Below, piece after piece: positions 1 through 9,134 of a DNA stretch of 39,084 nt. Numbering within the stretch: position 1 is the stretch's first letter; each line of letters begins with the position of its first letter. The position numbers and the translations under genes are program-made. The DNA lies in assembly GCA_035279385.1 (NCBI GenBank), contig DATEHZ010000158.1, positions 1 to 39,084 on the forward strand. Reading direction: 5' to 3'. This stretch comes from DATGJX01 sp035279385 (GTDB lineage: Bacteria; Vulcanimicrobiota; Vulcanimicrobiia; Vulcanimicrobiales; Vulcanimicrobiaceae). The notes below the pieces were generated by a model. That model had not been told where the DNA came from, made no database searches, and saw nothing but the letters and a program-made list of their open reading frames with translations.

Positions 1-1202
1 CCCATGAACGCGCGTCCGATCGACGCGCTTACCGCGCCGCCCCCGCGTCCGCCGAGATCCCCGCTGTTCGACGAACTAAAACCGGTTGCGGCGTGCACGC
101 CCAGGACGGAATACATCGAGGTGTTGCCGGTGTACTGCGGCGTCCACGGATACCCGCCCTTACCGCCCACGCCGCCGTTGCCGCCGCCTCCGCCGCCCGT
201 ATTTTGATCATTGGAAGCGGGATCGTCGTCCGTACCGCCGCCGCCGGCATTACCCGGGGCGCCCATGCCTTGGTCGCCGCCGCTGTATCCGTCGGCGCCG
301 CTGCTCGTCACCGTCGGCGTCGTCGGATTCGACGGCGTCGAAAAATTCGTGTACGAAAAGACGTAGTTCGGCGTGCCCAAAATGCCTTCGCCTTTGCTTC
401 CGAATCCGGGTTTGCCGGTGCCGTTCATCGTCGAGGAAGCCGCGTAGTAGTTGTTGAGCACCGCCGTCGGCGTGGTCGAAGCGACGGTGACGCCGCCGCC
501 GCGGAAACCGTCGCCGGTCGCGTAGATCGAAGCGCCGCCCAAATTCAGCGTGGACGAAATATCCAGTGCCGCAACGCCGCCGGTTTTGCCGTCCCAGTAC
601 GCAGCGGTAAAATTCGAGGAGAGCGTTGCGGTGGTGTATTCGGGCACGCGCACGATCTGATACCGCTGATTGTTCGCGGTGTTTTCGTAGTACGAATTGA
701 GCAGACCGCCGCCCGTTCCCGCGCCTTGGATGCTCGCAACGCCGCCGGCGACGCTCGACACGTACACGTACTCGTACAAACCCGCGTTGCCGATCGACGT
801 GTAGCCGCTGCCCGTTCCGCTGCCGTCGCCGTACGACGAGGAGTTCGACGCGTTGAACGATCCGTTTCCGCCGTCTTGCATCTGGAGGATCAGCAGTTCG
901 TCGCCGGCGGCAACGGCGTTCGTCGCGCCGCCGTTGCCGGTGTCCATCGTTCCGAGCGTCACCGACGTAGCTGCGGCGCCGAGCGTTCCCGCGGGCGGCT
1001 GATAGTACGTGTTCGCCGGCGCACTGAGCGTGCCGCCCGCTTGAAAATTCATGTTTCCCGTCGGACAGGGCGGCGTGGTCGCTGCGAGCGCGTATTGCTG
1101 GTGCACCGGACCGATGCGTAAACTCGTCGAACTTTGCGCGAGCGCGAACGCGAGCACGCCGATGAACGTTTTACGCATGATGCGGCGTACGAATCGCTTC
1201 AT
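1..1202 (-). CDS. Gly-rich exported surface protein, partial (3' end outside window)
   Basis: About 400 residues of an open frame that runs off the left edge without a stop. The N-terminus is basic and then hydrophobic (MKRFVRRIMRKTFIGVLAF), consistent with export. Residues about 85-150 carry the pattern GDELLILQMQD...YGDGSG...NAGLYEYV, which I recall from N-terminal regions of large bacterial surface proteins that travel with DUF11 repeats. Residues about 300-390 are very Gly-rich (for example GGGGGNGGVGGKGG and GDLGGRGGG). The start is the ATG at 1200-1202, which overlaps the TGA of the upstream barrel gene as ATGA, so translation is probably coupled. It is the last visible gene of the surface operon. 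The exact function is unknown; adhesion or envelope coating is inference. Confidence 0.75.
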   Translation of the reverse strand, partial: MKRFVRRIMRKTFIGVLAFALAQSSTSLRIGPVHQQYALAATTPPCPTGNMNFQAGGTLSAPANTYYQPPAGTLGAAATSVTLGTMDTGNGGATNAVAAGDELLILQMQDGGNGSFNASNSSSYGDGSGTGSGYTSIGNAGLYEYVYVSSVAGGVASIQGAGTGGGLLNSYYENTANNQRYQIVRVPEYTTATLSSNFTAAYWDGKTGGVAALDISSTLNLGGASIYATGDGFRGGGVTVASTTPTAVLNNYYAASSTMNGTGKPGFGSKGEGILGTPNYVFSYTNFSTPSNPTTPTVTSSGADGYSGGDQGMGAPGNAGGGGTDDDPASNDQNTGGGGGGNGGVGGKGGYPWTPQYTGNTSMYSVLGVHAATGFSSSNSGDLGGRGGGAVSASIGRAFM

Positions 1203-4200
1203 CGCTGCGGCTTGCCCCATCCGAAGATCCGGTCGACGAGGGTCGTCACCGTGAAATACACACCGCGGCGCTGCGGCTTTCCCGTAAGCGTCGGGTCCGC
1301 GCTCCCGGAGAAATTATAACCGAGCGCAAAACGCGTTTGTCCGGCGGAGTAGCCGGCCTCGGTTGCAAAGTCCGTGGAACGCGCACCGCTCACGCCGGGT
1401 ACCTGCATGAAGCGAACCTCCGCGCCCGCGTCCAAGCGCGAGCCGATCGTTTGCCGCAGCCGCACTCCCGTAAGAGACGTGTGCGCTCGGTAATACTCGT
1501 CGCCGTCCAGTTTGTAGGCAAAGCGGCCGCCGATCTCCAGACGCGTCGACGGGCGCAGCAGTTCTTCGAGCGAGACGACGCTTGCGGCTCCGCCGTTCCA
1601 GAATCCGCCGTTGGAGCGCTCGTACGAGACGAGCGAGATGAAGCGATCGTTTTCGAGCGGACGATATGCCAGCGATACTTTGTCGTCGATGGAGCGCGCG
1701 CTCGCACTGTACGCGCGCTGCACGACGCCGACGACTGCGAGGTCCGGCGTCGCGTGTCCGGCAATTCCTGCGGAAAGCGTCGCACCGCCGGCAAATCCCG
1801 TACGCGCTTGATACGCGAGCGAGGCCTGCAGCGTCTGCGCGTTTGCGTAATGCAGGGCGCCGCCGAGTACGGTGAACCCCTGCGCTCCCGCACCGATCGC
1901 GTTCGCCGACTGCGCGAGCAGATTGCCGCCGACGTATTTCGAGAGCCGGAAGCGCTCCTGCACGCCGAGTGCGCTGTAGACGTTCGTTGCGCTGCCGGTG
2001 CCGCTTACGACGTAGTCGCTGCTCACCGTCGTCGCGGGCGAGAGCGCGCGCTCAATGCCGAGCTGCATGGAATGTGTGGCGCCGGTGCCGTACGTGATGC
2101 CGCTGCTCGCGTTCGCGAAGGTCGTGGTCGGCGCCGCGCTCCAGAGTTCTCGCAGGTACGCGCGTCCGCGTCCGCTCATGTCGTAACTGAGCTGCGCGAG
2201 CGTCTGCGAGGGCTGCGTGGAGCCCGCGTCGCTGCCGCTGAGCGTTTGAAACTGCGTTACCGTGATGCCGACGCGTTTGCCCGCTTTATATTCCACGCCG
2301 AGCTGCGCTTGCGTCTGCGTCAACGTCGAAATCGCGGGCGGGCTGCCCGGTTGCGGCGATGCCGCGGCGCCGCTATGCTGCCAGTGCCGCACGAGGCCGC
2401 CGAGAAGTGCGAGCTGCGGGGTGGCGAACCATCGCGCGGTCATGCTCTGATTACCTTCGGCGTCCGAAATTCCCGAACCGTTGTTGCTTTGACCGTCGGC
2501 GGTGAGCGTGACGGAAACGCGGCGCGGAACGGTATGCGTCAGCGATGCGTGATAAGCGAGCAAACCGGCCATCGAGAGACCGCCGAAGGGATTGGAGAAA
2601 CCGGCGCCGGTGCTTTGCAGATCCATCTCGACGCTATCAAGCGCCGTGTGCGCGTTCACGCGCAGCGCGAGCGCGTCGCCGCCGCGCTGCGCCGGAAACG
2701 GATTACCCGGGTTCGGCAAAAACCCGTAAGACGACGCGTGCGAGACTTCCCACGTCCCGCCGTTCCACCGGCGCGAAAGCGCCTGCGAGAGGATCGCAAA
2801 GTTCTGAGTTCCGGTGGCGTCGTTGACGTATCCCATATGCAGCTGCGTCGCGCGATCTTGCCCGAGATTGACGTCCAGACTGGCTCCGGTCGTTTGTGAG
2901 ACGACACCCGGACCTTCGTACTGATACTGCAGCTGGATGACTTGCGGGTTAAACGCGGCGTCGTAGGGCAGCGGGACGTTGAGAAAGCGCAGCACGCCCG
3001 TCGCATAATCGATCGTATAATCCACGTTGCGCACGAGCGGCAGTTCGGAAATCACCGCTCCGCTGTGCCGGTCGAGCGCCACGAGTTGCAGGTACTCGGA
3101 GCCTACGACGATACCGGCGTGCAACTGCTGCATGAGCGTCGCGAGGCCCGCGACGGGAAAGACTTGTGAAACAAACGCCATGTCGTTACGCGCCGTGAAC
3201 GCCGCGAGCGCAACGCGATCGTTCTTATCGTGCAACTCCGCCTTCGCGCCGCTGAGCAGTTGCCGGTACGCGCCCGCATCACCGGAACCGACCTGCGCGT
3301 TGAACTGCCCCCACGTCAAACTGTTGCGTCCGTTTTCCAGGCGCGCGTACACGCGATCGGCCGAGTGAAGCGGGGACGATACGGACGAAGCGTCGCCGTA
3401 GGTTTGATACGGGCGCTCGTTCGGATCTTGGACGAACGGACCGTACGAAGAGACCGGCGAGAGACGGTTCTGCGATTCATACGCAGCGGTAAACAGCGAG
3501 TTTCTGCCGACCTTGCCGCTCGCGTAGATCGCCGCGCGCACGCGCCGCGCACCGCCGCTATCCGCAATGCCGTCACCGTCGACGCCGTCCACGACGGCTC
3601 CGGTACCGAGCGAGACGACCCCGTTGACGAATGGGGCGCGCACGAAGGGTTCGATGTAAAACGTCTTGCGCAAATGCGCCGCACCCGCGTCGATCTGCAG
3701 TTCGAGCGCGCCCGAGCGCGTGCCGGGAAGAATCTCGATCTGCGCGTAGGCGCCCGCCTCTATGGGTTCTTCGACGGTCTGCGCGCTCGGCGGATTTGCG
3801 TCCTCGCCGGTGGCGCGCACGTTCGGTGTAAGCGGATTGCCGGGATCGGGCGTCGCCTGCGGCGCGGTTGCGACGCGATCGCAGATTCGCGCGTCGCCGC
3901 GCAAGATCGTCAGCTGCAGCTTCGATCCGGGATCGGCTGCGTTGCCGTACCGATCGCGAATCCAGATGCGCACCGGCACGACCGTCTTGCCGTCTGCGAT
4001 GGGCGCGGAGGCAAAATCGGCGTAGATCGACGCCGGTTCGCCCGGGCCGAAGACCGTTTCGTTCACGGGCGTACCGCGCAAGCCGTCCGCGCCGAGCGGA
4101 ACGATCGTCAGCGTGTTCGGCCCCGGCTGCAGCCGGACGCCGTAAAAGAAGTACTGCGTCTCACCCGTTTTCGCGTTGATGGTACGCTTGCCGAGCTGCT

Positions 4201-4495
4201 GATACGGAATCACGCTGCCGTTCGCTTGCAGTTCGATCCCGGCGCCGGCAACGGTCGAGGCGACGACCTGCGTTGCGCCGATCGGCGAAGCCTCTTGCGG
4301 GCGCGGGGAGACGAACGCCGCGCGCAGTCCGCTCGTAGCGGTGAACTGCAGATGCGTGAGATCGCCGAACGTCGCCGGCGGTTTTTCCTGCGCGATCGAC
4401 GCGCACGTCACGGACATCGTCAGTGCCAGCGCGGTGCACGCGCTTCCCGCCCGGCGAAGCGTCGTCGCGATCGTGCGTCGCACACTGCGGTTCAT
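1199..4495 (-). CDS. Predicted large outer-membrane beta-barrel with Ig-like N-terminal region (1098 aa)
   Basis: The frame stays open upstream to 4984, but the ATG at 4493-4495 overlaps the TGA of the upstream gene as ATGA and is followed by a basic-hydrophobic signal sequence (MNRSVRRTIATTLRRAGSA), so I start it there. Residues about 90-280 look like beta-sandwich domains (GPGEPASIYADFAS, VPVRIWIRDRYGNAADPGS resembles a Big-1/invasin-type Ig domain). About residues 290-1098 show long runs of alternating polar and hydrophobic residues typical of barrel strands. The motif NVDYTIDYATGVLRF resembles a motif found in large outer-membrane proteins. The C-terminus (GYNFSG...RRGVYFTVTTLVDRIF) looks like closing strands. 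It probably displays or exports the neighbouring DUF11 proteins, but that role is inference. Confidence 0.75.
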   Translation of the reverse strand: MNRSVRRTIATTLRRAGSACTALALTMSVTCASIAQEKPPATFGDLTHLQFTATSGLRAAFVSPRPQEASPIGATQVVASTVAGAGIELQANGSVIPYQQLGKRTINAKTGETQYFFYGVRLQPGPNTLTIVPLGADGLRGTPVNETVFGPGEPASIYADFASAPIADGKTVVPVRIWIRDRYGNAADPGSKLQLTILRGDARICDRVATAPQATPDPGNPLTPNVRATGEDANPPSAQTVEEPIEAGAYAQIEILPGTRSGALELQIDAGAAHLRKTFYIEPFVRAPFVNGVVSLGTGAVVDGVDGDGIADSGGARRVRAAIYASGKVGRNSLFTAAYESQNRLSPVSSYGPFVQDPNERPYQTYGDASSVSSPLHSADRVYARLENGRNSLTWGQFNAQVGSGDAGAYRQLLSGAKAELHDKNDRVALAAFTARNDMAFVSQVFPVAGLATLMQQLHAGIVVGSEYLQLVALDRHSGAVISELPLVRNVDYTIDYATGVLRFLNVPLPYDAAFNPQVIQLQYQYEGPGVVSQTTGASLDVNLGQDRATQLHMGYVNDATGTQNFAILSQALSRRWNGGTWEVSHASSYGFLPNPGNPFPAQRGGDALALRVNAHTALDSVEMDLQSTGAGFSNPFGGLSMAGLLAYHASLTHTVPRRVSVTLTADGQSNNGSGISDAEGNQSMTARWFATPQLALLGGLVRHWQHSGAAASPQPGSPPAISTLTQTQAQLGVEYKAGKRVGITVTQFQTLSGSDAGSTQPSQTLAQLSYDMSGRGRAYLRELWSAAPTTTFANASSGITYGTGATHSMQLGIERALSPATTVSSDYVVSGTGSATNVYSALGVQERFRLSKYVGGNLLAQSANAIGAGAQGFTVLGGALHYANAQTLQASLAYQARTGFAGGATLSAGIAGHATPDLAVVGVVQRAYSASARSIDDKVSLAYRPLENDRFISLVSYERSNGGFWNGGAASVVSLEELLRPSTRLEIGGRFAYKLDGDEYYRAHTSLTGVRLRQTIGSRLDAGAEVRFMQVPGVSGARSTDFATEAGYSAGQTRFALGYNFSGSADPTLTGKPQRRGVYFTVTTLVDRIFGWGKPQR

Positions 4496-6660
4496 CGGGC
4501 GCCCCCTTGCAGCGGGAACTCGACGTCCTCCATCGTGGAACCATCGAGAATGCCGTGAAGCAGACGTTGCGGCGAGCGCGCTCGCAGGCCGTCCGGAAGC
4601 GTCGACGGGTCGATGCGCAGCACGTGCATGCCCGGGCGAACCGCCGGGAACGAAAAGAGCCCTTGCGCATCGGTCGTGACGTAACTGCCGTCTTCCAAAT
4701 AGATTCGAACGCCGGCGACGCCGCGATCGCCGCGGCTGAAACGATCGCTGCCGCGCACGTCGACGAAGACCCGGCCCGTTACCACGCGCCGATCCGAGAA
4801 CATGCCGCCCACGACGAGCACCGACGCGCTTGCAGATCCGCCTTCGCTCAGGCCCGAAGCGCCCGCGGCACCGCTCACGCTCACGTTGTTGAGCAGGGTC
4901 GTGCCGGACGGCGTTGAGGGAAACACCACCGCTGCATACGTGAGCGTATGTCCGGCGCCGGCACCAAGCGCGGGCAAACGCCACGTCAGCGTACGTCCGG
5001 CAATCACCGGTTCGAAATCCGCGTTGCCGTCCAAACGCGAACTGCCCGGCGCGTACACCAACCCCGCATCGAGCGTGTCGAGAACGGCCACGTTGCTCAG
5101 TGCGAGCGGCGATGCGTTCGTGAACTGCACGGTATAGACGATGCGATCGCCGGGTTCGGCCGATCCGCGATCCGCCGTTTTGCTCACGGTGAGCGGATTG
5201 GACTGAAAGACCGGCAGATTGCCGAACAATCCGAAGACATTCTGCAATTGCACGGACGTATTCGTCAGCGTGAATCCGCCGGCCGCTGCGAGCGGCTGCC
5301 CATCCAACGAAGAGGCTTTGACGTCGTAGAGCTGGTTTTCGGCGCCGGGCGTGACGTCGATCGCGATCTTCCGGTTGAGGTATCCCGGTGCGTCGATCGT
5401 AAGAAAAAACCGCGACCCCGCGGGCGCGATCTGCGAGGGCGGCAGCGCAAACCCGTACGTTCCGTCCGGTCCGGTAACCACCGGATTGCTTGTGCCGCTG
5501 CCGGCGAACGTGCCGAGCGGGGCCGACGCAGACGTACGCGCGCGCAGCGGTACGGGCGTTCCATTTTCATCCAGCAGCGACACGACTGCGCCGCCGATGG
5601 GGTGATTCGCTCCCGAGAACCCGTCGAAAACGATGTTCGCGGAACCCGTGAAGACGCTCGCGGCCGTCGTCTGCTGCTGTGGGACGCCGGTTGCCGAAAT
5701 GTTCGCGATGTTGACGAAACTGAGGCCAAGGGCGAGCGCCGAAGGCACCGCTGCGTCGAACGACACGTCGAGCGTCGCGCCCGCGTTCAGCGTGCCTGCG
5801 TTGACGCTGAGCACTTGACCTTGCACGCTCGCTGCAATGCCGGCGGGACGTCCGTCGATCTTCGCGCTCGATGCGTCGATCGTGAGCCCGCTCGGAACCG
5901 TATCGCTAACGACGACGTTTTGCGCGGGCGAGCCGCCGCTGTTCACCGCGATGATGTCGAACGTTACCGTTGCACCGGGCCGGCTCTGCACGACCGTGAC
6001 CTTGTCGACGCTTTTCGATACCTGCGTTCCCGAACCGCCGGGACCGCTGAGCGTCGGCGCGGATCCTCCGACGATCCATTCTTGACCGGTATCGCTCTGC
6101 AGTCCGTTCACCGTACCGGATGCCGTCGTCTGAACGGTCAGATTGACCGGAACTTGCGCGCCGGCGCTCAGCCCGCTCGTCGCAATCGTTGCGATAATCG
6201 AAATCGATCCTCCGGGCGCAACCACGGGCGAGAGCGCGCCGCCGCTCGCGTCCGTACTCGCGCCGCCCGCGTTCACCCATTTCACGGACGTGACGGCGAG
6301 CGAGCCCGCGGAGAGCGCCGTGATGCGATACGCGTCGGAAATATTGCTGCCGTTAAAGACCGCGAATGTTCGCGTGGCGGCTTGCCCCACCGGCACGGTC
6401 TCCGCCAAAGCGTCGGCTTTGCTTTCCTTTGGTGAGACGGCGATTGCCGCAATTTCCGCGACGGTTGCGACGACCGTATTTGAGCGCGTCGAATACGCGC
6501 GGCCGCTTGCATCCGTGTACGCAGCGCTCACGGAGTTGTCGATCGTCGTCCCACCGGATGAAGCGGCAACGCCGCGCTCCCCTGCCGCAAGGCAAAGAAG
6601 CGCGGCGAATGCCAGTGCGATTACTTCACGGTGAGAGAGAACGTAATCGTACCTTGCCAA
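4492..6660 (-). CDS. DUF11-repeat surface protein with C-terminal SdrD-B-like domain (722 aa)
   Basis: The signal peptide is basic then hydrophobic (VIALAFAALLCLAAG). An N-terminal module follows (IDNSVSAAYTDASGRAYS, about residues 40-60) that matches the upstream 837-aa protein. Two DUF11-like domains are visible: about 200-330 (PGATVTFDIIAVNSGGSPAQ) and about 490-610 (PGDRIVYTVQFTNASPLALS). Between them lies a carboxypeptidase-regulatory-like segment (GPDGTYGFALP, about 390-400). Residues about 640-722 resemble SdrD-B (VTGRVFVDVRGSDRFSRGD, GVAGVRIYLEDGSYVTTDAQ). The only in-frame canonical start is TTG at 6658-6660, 40 nt inside the upstream gene, with a weak ribosome site. The gene ends in an ATGA overlap with the barrel gene. 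The SdrD-B fold usually stiffens Gram-positive adhesins; here it may contact the barrel (inference). Confidence 0.78.
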   Translation of the reverse strand: MARYDYVLSHREVIALAFAALLCLAAGERGVAASSGGTTIDNSVSAAYTDASGRAYSTRSNTVVATVAEIAAIAVSPKESKADALAETVPVGQAATRTFAVFNGSNISDAYRITALSAGSLAVTSVKWVNAGGASTDASGGALSPVVAPGGSISIIATIATSGLSAGAQVPVNLTVQTTASGTVNGLQSDTGQEWIVGGSAPTLSGPGGSGTQVSKSVDKVTVVQSRPGATVTFDIIAVNSGGSPAQNVVVSDTVPSGLTIDASSAKIDGRPAGIAASVQGQVLSVNAGTLNAGATLDVSFDAAVPSALALGLSFVNIANISATGVPQQQTTAASVFTGSANIVFDGFSGANHPIGGAVVSLLDENGTPVPLRARTSASAPLGTFAGSGTSNPVVTGPDGTYGFALPPSQIAPAGSRFFLTIDAPGYLNRKIAIDVTPGAENQLYDVKASSLDGQPLAAAGGFTLTNTSVQLQNVFGLFGNLPVFQSNPLTVSKTADRGSAEPGDRIVYTVQFTNASPLALSNVAVLDTLDAGLVYAPGSSRLDGNADFEPVIAGRTLTWRLPALGAGAGHTLTYAAVVFPSTPSGTTLLNNVSVSGAAGASGLSEGGSASASVLVVGGMFSDRRVVTGRVFVDVRGSDRFSRGDRGVAGVRIYLEDGSYVTTDAQGLFSFPAVRPGMHVLRIDPSTLPDGLRARSPQRLLHGILDGSTMEDVEFPLQGGAR

Positions 6661-9134
6661 TCTTGGCTGCTCGAGGGGCTGTTGTAGTTCTTCGGCACGA
6701 GGGAAAACGACGTGCCGCCGGGAGTTACTTGGAACGCGGTTGAGCCGGCGCCGAACGTCGCGCCGAACGTCCCGTGCGGCGTACCGGTCGCGTACTGGAA
6801 CGCCGTTCCGGTGCGCGCGGATGCGCTGCTGCTCTTGTCCGCGGGCGCCGATTGCAGACCCGTCGTGAAGTAGCCCCAGTTGTTTTGCGTCGTCGAACTG
6901 CTCGAACTGCTCACCGTGCCGTCATCCGTGATGACGAGCGCGTTGCCGCTGCCGGTCTGCGTCGTGCAGGCCGCGAACGATACGTTGGTATCGCTCGTGC
7001 CGAGCACGAGGTTGCGATAATCCAGAGTGTATCCGATCGAATCGCCGGTGCAGACCGTCCCCGCGCCGTACGCCGGGGACGCGCCGCTCGGACAATTCGT
7101 CGACGTGATGCTCTGCGACTTCGTGAGCGCGACGAAGCTCGAGTACAATTCGTCGTGCGTATCGTCGGACTTGGTGGCATCGCCCACGCTGACCGCGTGA
7201 ACGAGCGAGTCGAAACGCGTAAAGTACGCCGTCCCCGACGGAGCGGTGTAGCCGATGTAGTAGGTCAGCGTCGAACCCGAGGTGACCGCAACGTTCGCAG
7301 CCGTCGAGCTCGAACTCGCTGCGGCTGCACCGCCGAGGGCCGAGCTGCACGTGTTGTTCGAGTACACGCCGACCGTCCACGTCGCGAGCTGCGTGCCGCC
7401 GGCGCTGAACGTACCGGCGAAGCTCTGCCCGCCGGTGCCCGGAATCGCGAAGGCCGTCGGCGCATACGCCGTGATGTTGTAGCTGTCGTCTTTGTTGCCG
7501 CTGTTCTTGATCGTGCCGGCGACGCACAGGGTTGTGGCGCTGCCCGTCGTCGCGGCCGTTACCGGCGTACCCGCCGTCGTACCGGTATTGGTGATGGAAT
7601 CGGTGCTGATGCCGAACGAGACGGCCGTGAAGTCGTCGCTCGCGTTCGCCGCAGCCGAGCCGTCGTACGAACCGGACGACGCCGGCTGTCCGGAGGGGCC
7701 GTTCTGCACGTTGTACGCCGCGAGGGCTTTGTCGCTGGTTTGATTCGAAGCGCCGCCCGTCGACGTGTTCGTCGTGTTGTTGATGCCTTGGCCGGAGGTC
7801 GTGAGCGCGCTCGAAGACGTGCTGTCGGCCGTCGCCCCCGGAATCCCCGGGCCCAGAATATGCTCCGTCGGCTGGTTGTCGCCGATGACGCCGTTCCCGA
7901 TATTCGTTACCGCGCCGGCGTTGCCCGAGCCCGATCCGCTCGGCGCAGCGACGACGAACGAGAACTGCAGCGCCGCGGCGCTTGCGACGTTCACGTTTCC
8001 GGGATTCGTGGCGTGCGCCGTATCGGCACACAGTTCGAAGCCGCTCACGCTGCTGCAGCTGCCGCCGTGAATGAAGATGGCGATGTAGGTGACGCTGCCG
8101 TCAGTCGGCAGATTTCCCGTGGCTTTCGTCCAGCCGGTCGTGCCGGTTGCAGAGGTCGTATAGTACGTATCCGCGACCGCGGCGCTCGCAAATCCGTACG
8201 TCGCGTTGGTGGTGACCGTGACCGCGCCGGTGTTGCTCAGTTTGAGCGGCGAACCGCCGAACTGGGGCACTCTATCGCTGACGAGCACACCGGCCGCGGC
8301 GGCGCCGAGCAGCGTCTTGACGGACTGCAGATCTTTTGCACCGAACGCGCCGCCGTTGTGCGCGGAGATCGTGTAGGTGATGTCGCCCGTCGTGCCGTTC
8401 TGCGAACTGCTCTTGTACAGATCGAGGCGCGCGTCAGCCTGGACGGTATTGGTTTGCGTTCCCGATTGATTCGCCGAGGTTTCGCTCGGCGCGCTTGCAG
8501 CCGCGGCGTACGTGATATTGGCGGTGATCGACGAGGTGACGGTGTTGGACGATCCCGTTGCGGCGTTGCTCGCCAGCGTGTAGTACACGGAGATCGTTAC
8601 GCTCGAGCCGCTCGCGGTGAGCGGATTCGTATTCTTGAGCCAGTAGTTGAGGGCGTTGTTGTCGGTGGTCGAATTATAACTGGTGAAATAATACGTCGTA
8701 GCGCCGACCGTTGCCGCATATTTGCATGCCGCGGGCTGCGATCCGGCCGGCGTCGTGCAGGTGGACGCGCCGTTGCCCAGCGTCGCGGAGGCCGCATCGG
8801 TTCCGCCGAGCGTCGCATCGCCGGTCAACTGCAGATATCCGCTCGCATTGCCGGTGTTCGCGAGAACGAATGTGTCGGTGACCTGCTGCGCCGGCGCATA
8901 ATTCGTTCCCGTTCCGGCGGTGTTCGTTAAACTGGGGGCATTTTGCACGACGGTCGTCACGACGTTGGAGGTCGTCGTGTACGAATTTCCGTTCGCATCT
9001 TTATAGGTTGCAGATGCGCTGTTCGTGATCTGCGTGCCCGGAGCGTCCGCCGCGGAGACCGTCAGCGGCCGCTGCGCACCGGCGAGTGAGACGAGAAACC
9101 CGAGGCTCAGAAGCCATGCGGTGATGTGTTTCAT
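6621..9134 (-). CDS. Large exported DUF11-like repetitive protein (837 aa)
   Basis: The signal peptide is clear (MKHITAWLLSLGFLVSLAGA). The mature protein is rich in Ser, Thr, Gly, Ala and Asn with few charged residues, as in secreted beta-sandwich fibres. It begins with QITNSASATYKDANGNSY, the same module seen near the N-terminus of the next protein in the operon, and contains several statements of the pattern in which a variable 'state' sequence is followed by VLANTGNASG-type strands (DUF11/conserved-repeat style). The start ATG (9132-9134) overlaps the TGA of the upstream 160-aa gene as ATGA. It is a structural surface protein by composition and context; a precise role cannot be given. It could also be an S-layer-like component. 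Confidence 0.75.
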   Translation of the reverse strand: MKHITAWLLSLGFLVSLAGAQRPLTVSAADAPGTQITNSASATYKDANGNSYTTTSNVVTTVVQNAPSLTNTAGTGTNYAPAQQVTDTFVLANTGNASGYLQLTGDATLGGTDAASATLGNGASTCTTPAGSQPAACKYAATVGATTYYFTSYNSTTDNNALNYWLKNTNPLTASGSSVTISVYYTLASNAATGSSNTVTSSITANITYAAAASAPSETSANQSGTQTNTVQADARLDLYKSSSQNGTTGDITYTISAHNGGAFGAKDLQSVKTLLGAAAAGVLVSDRVPQFGGSPLKLSNTGAVTVTTNATYGFASAAVADTYYTTSATGTTGWTKATGNLPTDGSVTYIAIFIHGGSCSSVSGFELCADTAHATNPGNVNVASAAALQFSFVVAAPSGSGSGNAGAVTNIGNGVIGDNQPTEHILGPGIPGATADSTSSSALTTSGQGINNTTNTSTGGASNQTSDKALAAYNVQNGPSGQPASSGSYDGSAAANASDDFTAVSFGISTDSITNTGTTAGTPVTAATTGSATTLCVAGTIKNSGNKDDSYNITAYAPTAFAIPGTGGQSFAGTFSAGGTQLATWTVGVYSNNTCSSALGGAAAASSSSTAANVAVTSGSTLTYYIGYTAPSGTAYFTRFDSLVHAVSVGDATKSDDTHDELYSSFVALTKSQSITSTNCPSGASPAYGAGTVCTGDSIGYTLDYRNLVLGTSDTNVSFAACTTQTGSGNALVITDDGTVSSSSSSTTQNNWGYFTTGLQSAPADKSSSASARTGTAFQYATGTPHGTFGATFGAGSTAFQVTPGGTSFSLVPKNYNSPSSSQDWQGTITFSLTVK

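Noticed and set aside
93..1121. 342-codon plus-strand open frame
   Set aside because: Arg/Ala/Val-rich and low-complexity, antisense to the Gly-rich surface gene, without a recognisable motif; typical shadow of GC-rich coding DNA.
4496..4984. Longer start of the barrel gene
   Set aside because: The extra N-terminus lies within the upstream gene and is Arg-rich; the ATGA-overlapping ATG at 4495 is followed by a signal peptide.
4948..6435. 495-codon plus-strand open frame
   Set aside because: Antisense to the 722-aa DUF11 protein; Arg-rich composition typical of shadows.
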